Source: Progne subis subis
Taxonomy: Eukaryota > Chordata > Aves > Passeriformes > Hirundinidae
Length of the DNA stretch: 64,000 nt
Direction of reading: 5' to 3'
Assembly: GCA_022316685.1 (NCBI GenBank)
Contig: JAKJHU010001531.1
Span: 1-64,000, forward strand
Positions 12,254 through 23,663 of the stretch are shown here, piece by piece (position 1 is the stretch's first letter; each line of letters starts with the position of its first letter). Made by a program: the position numbers and the translations under genes. A model generated the notes under the pieces. That model had not been told where the DNA came from. It saw only the letters and a list, made by a program, of their open reading frames with translations, and ran no database searches.

Positions 12254-14170
12254 ATGCTGTTTGAACTCATGTCTCTTGGGGTGGGGGCCTTGATGTGTTT
12301 TGGATCCTTAGGCTTCTTTGAGGTCTTAATACCTTTGTGGTCCTTAGGTTTATTTGCATATCCAGAGATAGCCCCAATATTGTCATTAATACACAGTTTT
12401 TACAGTAGAGGGACGCGGATTAGAGTAGCTATTGGCCTTGGCTTAATGATAATAATTTGTAGGAAGTTTATAAAGGTGCTGAGGTCTATTCCTTCTATGT
12501 ATGGGTCATGGTTATGGTTATTCACCCTGTTTGTGGGAGGAGGAGCAGAGGATGAAGTGTTGCAGTCTTTTGTTTCCTTCTTCTCCTCTGAATCGGTTGA
12601 ATCATTGCTGGAGAATGTTGAGTTTCCCCTGAGTGTTAAAGAGACCATCTTTCTGGTATGTCATCTGGTAAGCCTCCTCTATACAGTCTGCAGCTTCTCT
12701 AAAATATGGGCTGAGATTTCTAGAGGGGCTGATGAAACTCCTGACCCAGGCAGAGGAAATCCTGAGTGGTGTGGAGAATGGGAGGATATGGGCCAACTCC
12801 TCAAGGAATTCTCTGACCCTGTAGTCTGGGATTTTCCACAGGAACAAATTCAGAATCCAGTGGAGCTGGGGAAATACCTGAAAGAGAGGTACCATGATGG
12901 CTCTAAGGGGGAGAAGGTCGCTGCACTAAGCTGGGCCCTGGCATATGCTTATCGCACATTGCTAGAGACTGTAGGGCAGCAGACAGAGGCACGGGGGAAG
13001 GGATACAAATCAACAGCTACCCCAGTCACTCAGGCTGCAGCCAACACCCCAGACAGTAAGCCTAAGCCCCTGGCAGTTGCTCCAGCAAAGAAGCACACAC
13101 ATAAAACCGATCGACCAGTGGACGATGATGATCCAAGAGAAGGACCTTCACCAAAATCAGAAGCCAAATCTTCCAGCACAGGATCAGAAGCCAATATTGA
13201 CTCCTTTTCCCTGAAGGACCTTCGAGGCCTAAGAAAAGATTACCGGCGACAACCTGATGAATCTATAATTAGTTGGTTAGTCCGTCTTTGGGATGCCGCA
13301 GGTGAGGCTACAATTCTGGATGGCACTGAAGCGAGGCATCTGGGATCCCTGTCACATGATCCAGTCATCGACCAGGAGATGATGAGAGAGGCTAGTCCTT
13401 GCAGTCTCTGGATACGGGTCCTAGGAAGCGTGGCAGAAAGATACTTATGTGCAGATGATCTCTATATCCAGCAAACCCCATGGAATACCATAGAACAAGG
13501 GATTCAACGCTTGAGAGAAATGGCAGTGGCAGAGATGGTTTTCTCAGATGACATAAACACTAGGAACCCAGACTTGGTATCATGTACATCTGTGATGTGG
13601 CGAAAACTTATACGACTCGGACCATTAGAATACGCTTCTGCTTTAGCAGTAATGAAGCGGGAGGACATGGAGGAAACTGTGCTTGATATGGCGAAGAAGC
13701 TCCGAGCATATGCAGATGCTGTGCATGGTCCAACACACGCCAGAATCGCAGCTGTGGAAACACATCTACAGAAACTAGAGGATAAGATAGATGAGAATCA
13801 TAAGAGACTCAGGGAGGAGATTAGAGAGGACCTTCTCCAAATCTCAGCAGTACAGATCAGAGGTTCTGGTACCCAACGTAGACGCTCCCCGGCTAGGGAG
13901 AGAGGGTACACTCCACGCGCTGAGCTGTGGTTCTTCCTGCGGGATTGCGGAGAAAATATGAACAGATGGGATGGAAAATCTACGGCTGCCCTGGCACAAC
14001 GGGTGCGTGAATTGAAGGAAGTCAAGACTCAAAGAGGGAGTTCCACCAAAAGGGAAGCGGCTCCAGTTGCCCGTAGCCGAACGGCCAGGTATGACGATGA
14101 TGACATGCCCGACCCCCTTGAAGGAACCTCTAAGGCATATGCTCAAGGAAAGAAGGATAACCAGGCTTAG
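12254..14170 (+). CDS. E1 Gag polyprotein, copy A (638 aa, intact)
   Basis: Structural polyprotein of an ERV-L-like element, expected to assemble intracellular particles. The ATG lies 51 bases after the primer-binding site, and no better in-frame start is seen. The N-terminal 150 residues are strongly hydrophobic, with stretches at about 6-50, 58-70, 87-97 and 132-147, and there is no MG myristoylation start. An acidic, Ser/Lys-rich linker (about 285-315, with DDDD) precedes a capsid-like part beginning near FSLKDLRGLRKDY (about 318) and containing ISWLVRLWDAAGE. Residues about 493-530 form a likely coiled coil. The tail is basic and then acidic, with no CCHC zinc knuckle. The frame ends in UAG and continues in frame into protease-RT. 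The ERV-L identification comes from pol and from general resemblance; no database search was possible. Confidence 0.85.
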   Translation: MLFELMSLGVGALMCFGSLGFFEVLIPLWSLGLFAYPEIAPILSLIHSFYSRGTRIRVAIGLGLMIIICRKFIKVLRSIPSMYGSWLWLFTLFVGGGAEDEVLQSFVSFFSSESVESLLENVEFPLSVKETIFLVCHLVSLLYTVCSFSKIWAEISRGADETPDPGRGNPEWCGEWEDMGQLLKEFSDPVVWDFPQEQIQNPVELGKYLKERYHDGSKGEKVAALSWALAYAYRTLLETVGQQTEARGKGYKSTATPVTQAAANTPDSKPKPLAVAPAKKHTHKTDRPVDDDDPREGPSPKSEAKSSSTGSEANIDSFSLKDLRGLRKDYRRQPDESIISWLVRLWDAAGEATILDGTEARHLGSLSHDPVIDQEMMREASPCSLWIRVLGSVAERYLCADDLYIQQTPWNTIEQGIQRLREMAVAEMVFSDDINTRNPDLVSCTSVMWRKLIRLGPLEYASALAVMKREDMEETVLDMAKKLRAYADAVHGPTHARIAAVETHLQKLEDKIDENHKRLREEIREDLLQISAVQIRGSGTQRRRSPARERGYTPRAELWFFLRDCGENMNRWDGKSTAALAQRVRELKEVKTQRGSSTKREAAPVARSRTARYDDDDMPDPLEGTSKAYAQGKKDNQA

Positions 14171-14199
14171 AGGGGCCCTGCCTCTAGCCAGGTAGAGGC
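14168..14199 (+). promoter_or_regulatory. E1 gag-pol UAG readthrough region with alternative hairpins
   Basis: The gag stop UAG (14168-14170) is the only stop between gag and pol, which are in the same frame. TAGAGG (14168-14173) can pair with CCTCTA (14181-14186). Alternatively GCCTCTA (14180-14186) can pair with TAGAGGC (14193-14199). The same 32 bases are present in copies B (28221), C (38192) and D (50808). Stop suppression with a downstream RNA structure is known in gammaretroviruses; its use here is inference. Confidence 0.6.
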
Positions 14200-15439
14200 T
14201 AGGGAAAACCGTGTATTTTGGACTGTGTGGATTCGTTGGCCTGGCACATCAGAACCACAAAGATATGAGGCCTTGGTTGATACTGGTGCGCAGTGCACAT
14301 TAATGCCATCAAGACATGTAGGGGCAGAATCTGTCTCTATTGCTGGTGTGACAGGGGGATCACAGGATTTTACTGTGGTGGAAGCTGATGTGAACCTGAC
14401 TGGAAATGAGTGGGAGAAACACCCTATTGTGACTGGCCCAGAGGCCCCATGTATTTTGGGCATAGATTACCTCCGAAGTGGGTATTTCAAAGACCCGAAA
14501 GGACTCAGGTGGGCATTCGGGATTGCGGCTGTAGTGACAGAGGGCATCCGGCAATTGAACACCTTGCCTGGACTGTCCAAGAATCCCTCTGCAGTAGGAC
14601 TCTTGAAAGTACAAGAACAACGGGTACCAATTGCCACTTCTATAGTACACCGCCGACAGTATAGAACCACTCGAGATGCTGTGATTCCCATTCATAAGAT
14701 GATTCAAGAGCTGGAGAGCCAAGGGGTGGTTAGTAAAACCCACTCACCCTTCAACAGCCCCATTTGGCCTGTGCGCAAATCTGAAGGAGAATGGAGATTG
14801 ACTGTGGACTACCGTGCATTGAATGAGGTGACACCACCACTGAGTGCTGCTGTGCCAGACATGTTGGAGCTCCAGTATGAGCTGGAGTCCAAGGCAGCAA
14901 AATGGTATGCCACAGTTGATATTGCCAATGCATTTTTCTCCATTCCTTTGGCAGCAGAATGCAGGCCTCAGTTTGCCTTCACATGGAGGGGCGTGCAGTA
15001 CACCTGGAATCGACTGCCCCAGGGGTGGAAGCACAGTCCTACCATCTGCCATGGACTGATCCAAGCTGCACTGGGAAAGGGTGAGGCTCCGGAGCACCTA
15101 CAGTATATCAATGACATCATTGTGTGGGGGAACACGGCAATGGAAGTGTTTGAGAAAGGAGAGAAGATCATCCAAATTCTCCTGAAAGCTGGTTTTGCCA
15201 TCAAGCAGAGCAAGGTCAAGGGACCTGCCCGAGAGATCCAGTTCCTGGGAGTAAAGTGGCAAGATGGACGGCGGCAGATTCCTACCGATGTCATCAACAA
15301 GATCACAGCGATGTCTCCACCAACCAATAAGAAGGAGACACAAGCTTTCCTAGGTGCTATAGGTTTCTGGAGGATGCATATTCCCAAGTATAGTCAGATT
15401 GTGAGCCCTCTTTACCCGGTCACCCGAAAAAAAGAATGA
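14171..15439 (+). pseudogene. E1 Pol part 1: protease and reverse transcriptase, copy A
   Basis: Continues the gag frame after the UAG. The first Met is at 14225 (404 aa from there). Protease: LVDTGAQ with the catalytic Asp encoded at 14279, then ILGIDYL. RT fingers and palm: WRLTVDYRALNEV, motif A TVDIANAFF (Asp at 14918), LPQG at about 15014, SPTICH. The YxDD box reads YIND: Asn (15110-15112) replaces the first catalytic Asp, which should abolish polymerase activity. The frame ends at 15439 because of a one-base shift at an A7 run (15427-15433). In-phase pol sequence (HWGPEQQQAF) follows in another frame. The YIND and A7 lesions are in all four copies. Confidence 0.85.
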
Positions 15440-15654
15440 TTTCCACTGGGGCCCTGAGCAGCAACAAGCTTTTGCCCAGATCAAGCAGGAGATGGCTCAT
15501 GCAGTGGCCCTTGGCCCAGTGAGGACAGGACCAGATGTGAAGAACGTGCTCTACTCAGCAGCCGGGAACAATGGCCTGTCCTGGAGCCTTTGGCAGAAGG
15601 TGCCTGGTGAGACTCGAGGCCGGCCACTGGGATTTTGGAGTCGAAGCTACAGAG
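15435..15654 (+). pseudogene. E1 Pol part 2: RT thumb/connection remnant, copy A
   Basis: Directly after the A7 frameshift, the frame starting at 15435 encodes pol-like sequence with FHWGPEQQQAF, VALGPVRTG, SLWQKVPGETRG and GFWSRSYRG. It then meets a stop. The following RNase H segment is in a third frame, and the usual connection segment between them appears missing, so an internal deletion near 15650 is likely. The same structure is found in copies B, C and D. Confidence 0.65.
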
Positions 15655-16458
15655 GGTGAAAATTTTGGCCTCACAGATGAAGAACAAGAGCAAGTGACAC
15701 GGGCTGAAGAGGCTCCACCATACAACCAATTGCCAGCAGAGGAGACGCATTATGCCCTTTTCACTGACGGTTCCTGTCGTATTGTAGGGATGAACCGGAA
15801 GTGGAAAGCAACCGTGTGGAGTCCCACACGACAAGTTGCTGAGGCCACTGAAGGAGAGGGTGGATCAAGTCAACTTGCAGAACTCAAGGCTGTTCAATTG
15901 GCCTTGGATATTGCTGAAAGAGAGGGGTGGCCGAGGCTCTACCTCTACACTGATTCATGGATGGTAGCCAATGCTCTGTGGGGATGGCTGAAGAGGTGGA
16001 AAGAGGCTAATTGGCAGCGTGGAGGGAAACCAATTTGGGCTGCTGAGGAGTGGAAAGACATTGCTACCAGGGTAGGGAGACTACCTGTGAAAGTCCGCCA
16101 CGTAGATGCCCACATCCCCAAGAGCAGAGCTAATGAAGAGCATCGAAACAACGAGCAGGTAGATCGGGCAGCAAAAATAGAAGTGTCAAAGATTGATTTA
16201 CATTGGGAACACAAGGGAGAGTTGTTCCTAGCTCGATGGGCCCATGATGCCTCAGGCCATCAGGGTAGAGATGCCACCTATAAGTGGGCCCAAGACCGAG
16301 GGGTGGATCTAACCATGGACAGTATTTCTCAGGTTATCCATGACTGTGAGACGTGTGCTGCCATCAAGCAGGCCAAGCGGGTGAAGCCATGTGAAAACAA
16401 CACTACTGAATGGGATGACAAGAATTGCAGGGAAATGGAGCACAGCTTGCCATTTTAA
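15571..16458 (+). pseudogene. E1 Pol part 3: RNase H and integrase N-terminus, copy A
   Basis: The open frame is 295 codons, but roughly the first 28 are out of phase with pol and the last 23 or so (CENNTTEWDD to the stop) come from inverted satellite. RNase H: FTDGSC, QLAELKAV, YTDSWM and EQVDRAAK supply the D-E-D-D set. Integrase: the HHCC zinc-binding module is seen as HDASGH and CETC. The DDE core is absent because the element breaks at 16388. The product would be a chimera of pol and satellite and is not expected to function. Confidence 0.8.
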
Positions 16459-16622
16459 TCCTCACTGGAATTGCAAGATTTCATTTCCTTTGCTGAAATA
16501 AAGCCTTCCTTTCTGGAAAGGGAATGGAATCTTGCTATTTCACTGAGGATTAAACTGGCAAGCTTTGCTCCATTTCCCTGCAGTTCTTGTCATCCCATTC
16601 ACTACCATGGTTCTCACATGGT
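16387..16622 (+). repeat. Fold-back palindrome at E1 copy A break
   Basis: 16387-16498 is satellite in inverted orientation. It is the reverse complement of the CAGTAGTGTTG-type monomer seen at about 8236-8349. It is followed with almost no spacer by forward satellite covering the same monomer interval (16501-16622). The arms of about 112-120 bp pair imperfectly, and the turn is at GCC inside the monomer's own CCCTTTCCTGAAA / TTTCAGGAAAGGG dyad. The same joint occurs at 30442 and 40414. Confidence 0.85.
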
Positions 16623-19600
16623 TTTTGAAAAATTTTGGGTTTTTTATTTACATTTTCTTTTTTCAGATTGCTCTTCTGTGTCTGAGTTTGCATTTCTTCC
16701 CACGTTTAAGGATTGGATTTGGAGTAATTTGAGCAAGTTATGGTCTTGTTCACTGGCCCTCATTTCATCTCAGTCCTCTTTGCTGTGATCCCTCAAATTC
16801 CAAAATTTCTGGAGTTTTTCCATTCCGCTCTTTTTGATCATATCTCCTTTCAAGAGCACTTGTTAGACTTGCTTTTCTGATTTCAAAATTTAATCCACTT
16901 TTCTGAAAAGAAAAGCCTTCCTTTCAGGAAAGGGAATGGAATCTTGCAATTCCAGTGAGGATTAAACTGGAAAGCTTTGCTCCATTTCCCTGCGCTTCTT
17001 ATCATCCCATTCACTATCATTGTTTTCACATGCTTTTGCAAATTTTTGCCTTTTTTTTTTCGCATTTTGTTTCTTCAGATTCCTCACCTCCCTCTGAATT
17101 TACTTTTCTTCCCGCGTTTAAGGATTGGATTTGGAGTAATTTGTGCAAGTAATGTTCTTTTTTACTGGCCCTCATTTCATCTCAGTCCTCTTGGCTGTGA
17201 TCCCTCCATTTCCATAATTTCTGCATTTTTTTCCATTCCACTCTTTTTGATCATATCTCATTTCCAGAGCACTTGTTAGACTTGGTTTTCTGATTTCAAG
17301 ATTTAATTCCCTTTCCTGAAAAGAAAAGACTTCATTTCAGGAAAGGGAATGTAATCTTGCTATTTCAGTGAGGATTAAACGGGAAATCTTCGCTCCATTT
17401 CCCTGCACTTCTTGTCATCCCATTCACTATCATGGTTTTTACAGGGTTATGAAAAGTTTTGCTTCTTTTTTTTCGCATTTTGTTTCTTCAGATTGCTCTT
17501 CTGTCTCTAAGTTTACATTTCTTCCCACGTTTAAGGATTGGATTTGGAGTAATTTGAGCAATTTATGGCCTTTTTCACTGGCCCTCATTTCATCTCAGTC
17601 CTCTTGGCTGTGATCCCTCATATTCCAAAATTTCTGGAGTTTTTCCATTCCGCTCTTTTGATCATATCTCCTTTCTGGGGCACTTGTTAGACTTGGTTTT
17701 CTGATTTATAGATTTAATCCCCTTTCATGAAAATAAAAGCCTTCCTTTCAGGAAAGGGAATGGAATCTTGCAGTTCCAGTGAGGATTAAACTGGCAAGCT
17801 TTGCTCCATTTCCCTGCACTTCTTGTCATCCCATTCACTATCATGGTTTTCACATGGTTTTGAAAAGTTTTGCTTTTTTTTTTTTCACATTTTCTTTCTT
17901 CAGACTGCTCTCCTGTCTCTGAGTTGTCATTACTTCATTGAGTTTAAGGATTGGTTTTGGAGCAATTTGAGCAAGTTATGGTCTTTTTCACTGGCCCTCA
18001 TTTCATCTCAGTCTTCTTGGCTGTGATCCCTCCCTTTCCACAATTTCTGCATTTTTTGCCATTCCGCACTTTTTGATCATATCTCCTTTTCAGAGCACTT
18101 GTTAGACTTGGTTTTCTGATTTCAAGATTTAATTCCCTTTCCTGAAAAGAAAAACCTTCCTTTCATGAAAGGGAATGGAATCTTGCAATTCCAATGAGGA
18201 TTGAACTGGCAAGCTGTGCTCCATTTCCCTGCACTTCTTGTCATCCCATTCACTATCATGGTTCTCACAGGGTTTTGAAAAGTTTTGAATTTTTTTTTCT
18301 CTTTTTCTTTCTTCAGATTGCTCTCCTGTCTCTGAATTTACTTTTCTTCCCACGTTTAAGGATTGGATTTGGAGTAATTTGAGCAAGTTATGGTCTTTTT
18401 CACTGGCCCTCATTTCCTCTCAGTCCTCTTGGCTCTGATCCCTCCATTTCCATAATCTCTGCATTTTTTTCCGTTCCGCTCTTTTTGATCATATCTTATT
18501 TCCAGAGCACTTATTAGACTTGGTTTTCTGATTTCAAAATTTAATTCCCTTTCCTGAAAAGAAAAGACTTCCTTTCAGGAAAGGGAATGTAATCTTGCCA
18601 TTTCAGTGAGGATTAAACGGGAAATCTTTGCCCCATTTCCCTGCACTCCTTGTCATCCCATTCACTATCATGGTTTTCACAGGGTTTTGAAAAGTTTTGC
18701 TTTTTTTTTCACATTTTGTTTCTTCAGATTGCTCTCCTGTCTCTGAATTTACTTTTCTTCCCGTCTTTAAGGATTGGATTTGGAGTAATTTGAGCAAGTT
18801 ATGGTCTTTTTCACTGGCCATCATTTCAACTCTGTCCTCTTGGCTTTGATCCCTCCCTTTCCATAATTTCTGCATTTTTTTCCATTCCGCTCTTTTTGAT
18901 CATATCTCCTTTCTGGAGCACTTGTTAGACTTGGTTTTCTGATTTATAGATTTAATCCCCTTCATTGAAAAGAAAAGCCTTCCTTTCTGGAAAGGGAATG
19001 GAAATTTGCAATTCCAATGAGGATTAAACTGCCAATCTTTGCTCCATTTCCCTGCACTTCTTGTCATCCCATTCCCTATCATTGTTTTCACATGGTTTTG
19101 AAAATTTTTGTGTTTTTTATTTGCATTTTCTTTCTTCAGATTGCTTTTCTGTGTCTGATTTTACATTTCTTCCCATGTTTAAGGATTGGATTTGGAGTAA
19201 TTTGGGCAAGTTATGGTCTTTTTCACTGGCCCTCATTTCATCTCAGTCCTCTTGGCTGTGGTCCCTCAAATTCCAAAATTTCTGGAGTTTTTCCATTCCG
19301 CTCTTTTGATCATATCTCCTTTTCAGAGCACTTGTTAGTCTTGGTTTTCTGATTTCAAGATTTAATTCCCTTTCCTGCAAAGAAAAGCCTTCCTTTCATC
19401 AAAGGGAATGGAATCTTGCGATTTCAGTAAGGATTAAACTGGCAAGCTTTGCTCCATTTCCCTGCACTTCTTGTCATCCCATTCCCGATCATTGTTTTCA
19501 CATGGTTTTGAAAATTTTGGGGTTTTTTATTTACATTTTCTTTCTTCAGATTGCTCTTCTGTGTCTGATTTTACATTTCTTCCCATGTTTAAGGATTGGA

Positions 19601-22600
19601 TTTGGAGTAATTTGAGCAAGTTATGGTCTTTTTCACTGGCCCTCATTTCATCACAGTCCTCTTGGCTGTGACCCCTCCATTTCCATAATTTCTGAAGTTT
19701 TTCCATTCCGCTCTTTTTGATCATATCTCATTTCCGGAGGGCTTTTTAGACTTGGTTTTCTGATTTCAATATTTAATCCACTTTTCTGAAAAGAAAAGCC
19801 TTCCGTTCAGGAAAGGGAATGAAATCTTGAGGTTTCAGTGAAGATTAAACTGGAAAGCTTTGCTCCATTTCCCTGCAATTCTTGTCATCCCATTCACTAT
19901 CATGGTTTTCACATGGTTTTGAAAAGTTTTGGGGTTTTTTTTACTCATTTTCCTTCTGCAGATTGCTCTCCTGTCTCTGAATTTTCATTTTTTCCCGCGT
20001 TTAAGGTTTGGATTTGGAGTAATTTGAGCAAGTTATGGTCTTTTTCACTGGCCCTCATTTCATCTCAGTCCTCTTGGCTTTGATCCCTCCCTTTCCATAA
20101 TTTCTGCATTTTTTGCCATTCCGCTCTTTTTGATCATATCTCCTTTCCGGAGCACTTGTTAGACTTGGTTTTCTGATTTCAAGGTTTAATTCCCTTTCCT
20201 GAAAAGAAAAGCCTTCCTTTCATGAAAGGGAATGAAATCTTGCAATTCCAGTGAGGATTAAACAGGCAAGCTTTGCTACATTTCCCTGCGCTTCTTGTCA
20301 TCCCATTCACTACCATGGTTTTCACATGGTTTTGAAAAGTTTTGCTTTTTTTTTCACATTTTGTTTCTTCAGATTGCTCTCCTGTCTCTGAATTTACATT
20401 TCTTCCCGCGTTTAAGGATTGGATTTGGAGTAATTTGAGCAAGTTATGGTCTTTTTCCCTGGCCCTCATTTCATCTCAGTCTTCTTGGCTGTGAACCCTC
20501 CCTTTCCATAATTTCTGCATTTTTTTCCATTCCGCTCTTTTTGATCATATCTCCTTTTCAGTGCACTTGTTAGACTTGGTTTTCTGATTTCAAGATTTCA
20601 TTCCCTTTCCTGGAAAGGAAAGACTCCCTTTCATGAAAGGGAATGGAATCTTGCAATGCCAGTGAAGATTAAATTGGACAGCTTGGCTCCATTTCCCTAC
20701 ACTTCCTGCCATCTTATTCACTATCATTGTTTTCACATGGTTTTGCAAATTTTTCGGTTTTTTATTCACATTTTGTTTCTTCTGATTGCTCTCCTGTCTC
20801 TGAATTTACATTTCTTCCCGCGTTTAAGGATTGGATTTGGAGTAATTTGAGCAAGTTATGGTCTTTTTCCCTGGCCCTCATTTCATCTCAGTCTTCTTGG
20901 CTGTGAACCCTCCCTTTCCATAATTTCTGCATTTTTTCCATTCCGCTCTTTTTGATAATATATCCTTTCCAGAGCACTCGTTAGACTTGGTTTTCTGATT
21001 TCAAGATTTAATCCACTTTTCTGAAAAGAAAAGCATTCCTTTCAGGAAAGGGAATGAAATCTTGCTATTTCAGTGAGGATTAAATGGGAAATCTTTGCTC
21101 CATTTCCCTGCACTTCTTGTCATCCCATTCACTATCATTGTTTTCACATGGTTTTCAAAATTTATTGTTATTTTTTTTTTCTCACTATGTTTCTTCAGAT
21201 TGCTCTCCTGTCTCTGAATTTACATTTCTTCCCGCGTTTAAGGATTGGATTTGGAGTAATTTGAGCAAGTTATGGTCTTTTTCACTGGCCCTCATTTCAT
21301 CTCAGTCTTCTTACCTGTGAACCCTCCATTTCCATAATTTCTGCATTTTTTTCCATTCCGCTCTTTTTGATCATATCTCCTTTCCAGAGCACTTGTTAGA
21401 CTTGGTTTTCTGATTTCAAGATTTAATCCCCTTTTCTGAAAAGAAAAGCATTCCTTTCAGGAAAGGGATTGGAATCTTGCAATTCCAGTGTGGATTAAAC
21501 TGGCCAGCTTTGCTCCATTTCCCTGCACTTCTTGTCATCCCATTCACTATCATTGTTTTCACATGGTTTTGAAAATTTTTGCTTTTTTTTTTTTTTCACA
21601 TTTTTTTTCTTCAGATTGCTCTCCTTTCTCTGAATTTACATTTCTTCCGGCGTTTAAGGATTGGATTTGGAGTAATTTCAGCAAGTTATGGTCTTTTTCA
21701 CTGGCCCTCATTTCATCTCAGTCCTCTTGGCTGTGACCCCTCCCTTTCCATAAATTCTGCATTTTTTGCCATTCCGCTCTTTTTGAACTTATCTCCTTTC
21801 CAGAGCACTTGTTAGACTTGGTTTTCTGATTTCAAGATTTAATCCCCTTTCCTGAAAAGAAAAGCCTTCCTTTCAGGACAGGGAATGAAATCGTGCAATT
21901 TCAGTGAGGATTAAACTGGCAAGCTTTGGTCCATTTCCATGCACTTCTTGTCATCCCATTCACTATCATTGATTTCACATGGTTCTAAAAATTTTTGCTT
22001 TTTTTTTCACATTTTGTTTCTTCAGATTGCTCTCCTGTCTGTGAATTTACATTTCTTCCCGCATTTAAGGATTGGATTTGGAGTAATTTGAGCAAGGTAT
22101 GGTCTTTTTCACTGGCCCTCATTTCATCTCAGTCCTCTGGCCTGTGATCCCCCCATTTCCAAAATTTTCTGGTGGTATTTCCATTCCACTCTTTTTGATC
22201 ATATCTCCTTTCAGGAGCACTTGTTAGACTTGGTTTTCTGATTTCTAGATTTAATACCTTTCCTGAAATGAAAAGCCTTCCTTTCAGCAAAGGAAATGAA
22301 ATCTTGCAATTCCAGTGAGGATTAAAATGGCAAGCTGTGCTCCATTTCCCTGCAATTCTTGTCATCCCATTCAGTAGTGTTGTTTTCACATGGTTTTAAA
22401 AATTTTTGCTTTTTTTTTCACAATTTGTCTTTTCAGATTGCTCTCCTGTCTCTGAATTTACATTTCTTCCTTGCCTTTAAGGATTGGATTTGGAGTAATT
22501 TGAGCAAGTTATGGTCTTTTTCACTGGTTCTCATTTCATCTCGGTCCTCTTGGCTGTGACCCCTCCATTTCCAAAAATTTCTGCATTTTTTTTACATTCC

Positions 22601-22991
22601 CCTCTTTTTGATCATATCTCTTTTCAGGAGCACTTGCTAGACTTGCTCATATGATTTCAAAATTTAATCCCTTTCTTTAAAAGGAAATACTTCTTTTCAG
22701 GCAAAGGGAATGGAATCTTTCAATTCCTGTGAGGATTAAACTGGCAAGCTTTATTCTTTTTCCCTGCAGTTCTTGTCATCGCATTCACTATCGTTGTTTT
22801 CACATGGTTTTGAAAATTTTTGCTTTTTTTTTTTTCACATTTTTTTTCTTCAGATTGCTCTCTTGTCTCTGAATTTACATTTCTTCCCGCGTTTAAGGAT
22901 TGGATTTGGAGTAATTTGAGCAAGTTATGGTCTTTTTCACTGGCCCTCATTTCATGTCAGTCCTCTTCGCTGTGATACCACCATTTCCATA
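16499..22991 (+). repeat. 412-bp satellite array, block 5 (about 16 monomers)
   Basis: Forward satellite after the fold-back. 16500-18100 matches 40490-42120. 20595-20880 matches 30940-31240. 21488 onward matches 7445 onward. Variant monomers include those with GGGGTTTTTTA or TTTTTTATTTACATTTTC in place of the usual T-run region (about 16640, 19130 and 19530). No gene seen. Confidence 0.95.
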
Positions 22992-23663
22992 TGTCTCGGT
23001 TTGAAAAAGACAGGTGTCTGCTAAGGAGAGTCAGGCCTATCTAGGAAAATGCGGAATTTAAATCCTTCCCTCCGTGTTATTATAATTTGGAAGATTAAAT
23101 GAAAACTTTTCGGTCAGAGCTATGGGGAAAAGGAATAACTGTCCTTTAGTAGTAAATATAACAGGACAGAGAAACAACAACAGCAATTATAATAACAGTA
23201 AAACAGAACCAAAGAACCCTGAGGGCAAACGGTGGAAAGCTCCGGCGCTGGTGGCTGGAAGCTGGAAGCGGTGGACTGTCCTCAGCAGGCAGGGGGTGCC
23301 CCGGCAGGCAAGGTGGGCAGTGCCGGAGAAGCCGCAGCGGCTGTACAAGGGTTGACCCAAAAATCCAGCAGGACTGCGAAGAAACTCCGAATTCCTAGGC
23401 ACTCTAACAGATGGTAGAATTCCCAGGACCAAACTCCTCCGGCAGCCGTGGACTCCAGGCAGCCAGCCGTCGCCCGATCCGTGCTCCCCGGAAGACTGAG
23501 AGCAGTGAGTCCACACCTCAGCTCTCCCAGCAGCCTCCTCCCTCCCCCAAAACCAAGTGATCAACTTCTTTTGTCAGGTTAAGCACCGCTTACCAATCCC
23601 TACTTAAAAATCTAGCAACTCATGGGGGGGGAAAAATTCTACAGGAGAACTTAACCCTCAACA
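22992..23663 (+). mobile_element. Solo LTR copy 4, full length
   Basis: Equivalent of copy 2 one unit (14,045 bp) downstream. TGTCTCGG...TCAACA ends, flanked by CCATA on both sides (22987-22991 and 23664-23668). Confidence 0.85.

Larger units (their letters stand above)
11526..16388 (+). mobile_element. E1 copy A: ERV-L-like provirus, 3'-truncated in integrase
   Basis: Order: 5' LTR, primer-binding site, gag, UAG, protease-RT, RNase H, integrase zinc-binding region. The element stops at the GTGAAGCC in the integrase reading frame. Copy D continues there with catalytic core, polypurine tract and 3' LTR. Here the next bases are inverted satellite, with a CC microhomology at the joint. The RT and the IN N-terminal region resemble class III (ERV-L/spuma-like) elements, and the 5-bp target duplication known from copy D agrees. 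No env is present. Gag is intact; pol has one frameshift, an apparent internal deletion and a changed RT catalytic residue, so the copy cannot be autonomous. Confidence 0.88.

Noticed and set aside
12400..12895. Minus-strand open frames opposite E1 gag and pol
   Set aside because: They are shadows of the real plus-strand frames and recur only because E1 recurs.
16387..16458. A distinct C-terminal domain on the truncated E1 integrase
   Set aside because: The last residues (CENNTTEWDD onward) are the translation of inverted satellite and match minus-strand satellite frames elsewhere.
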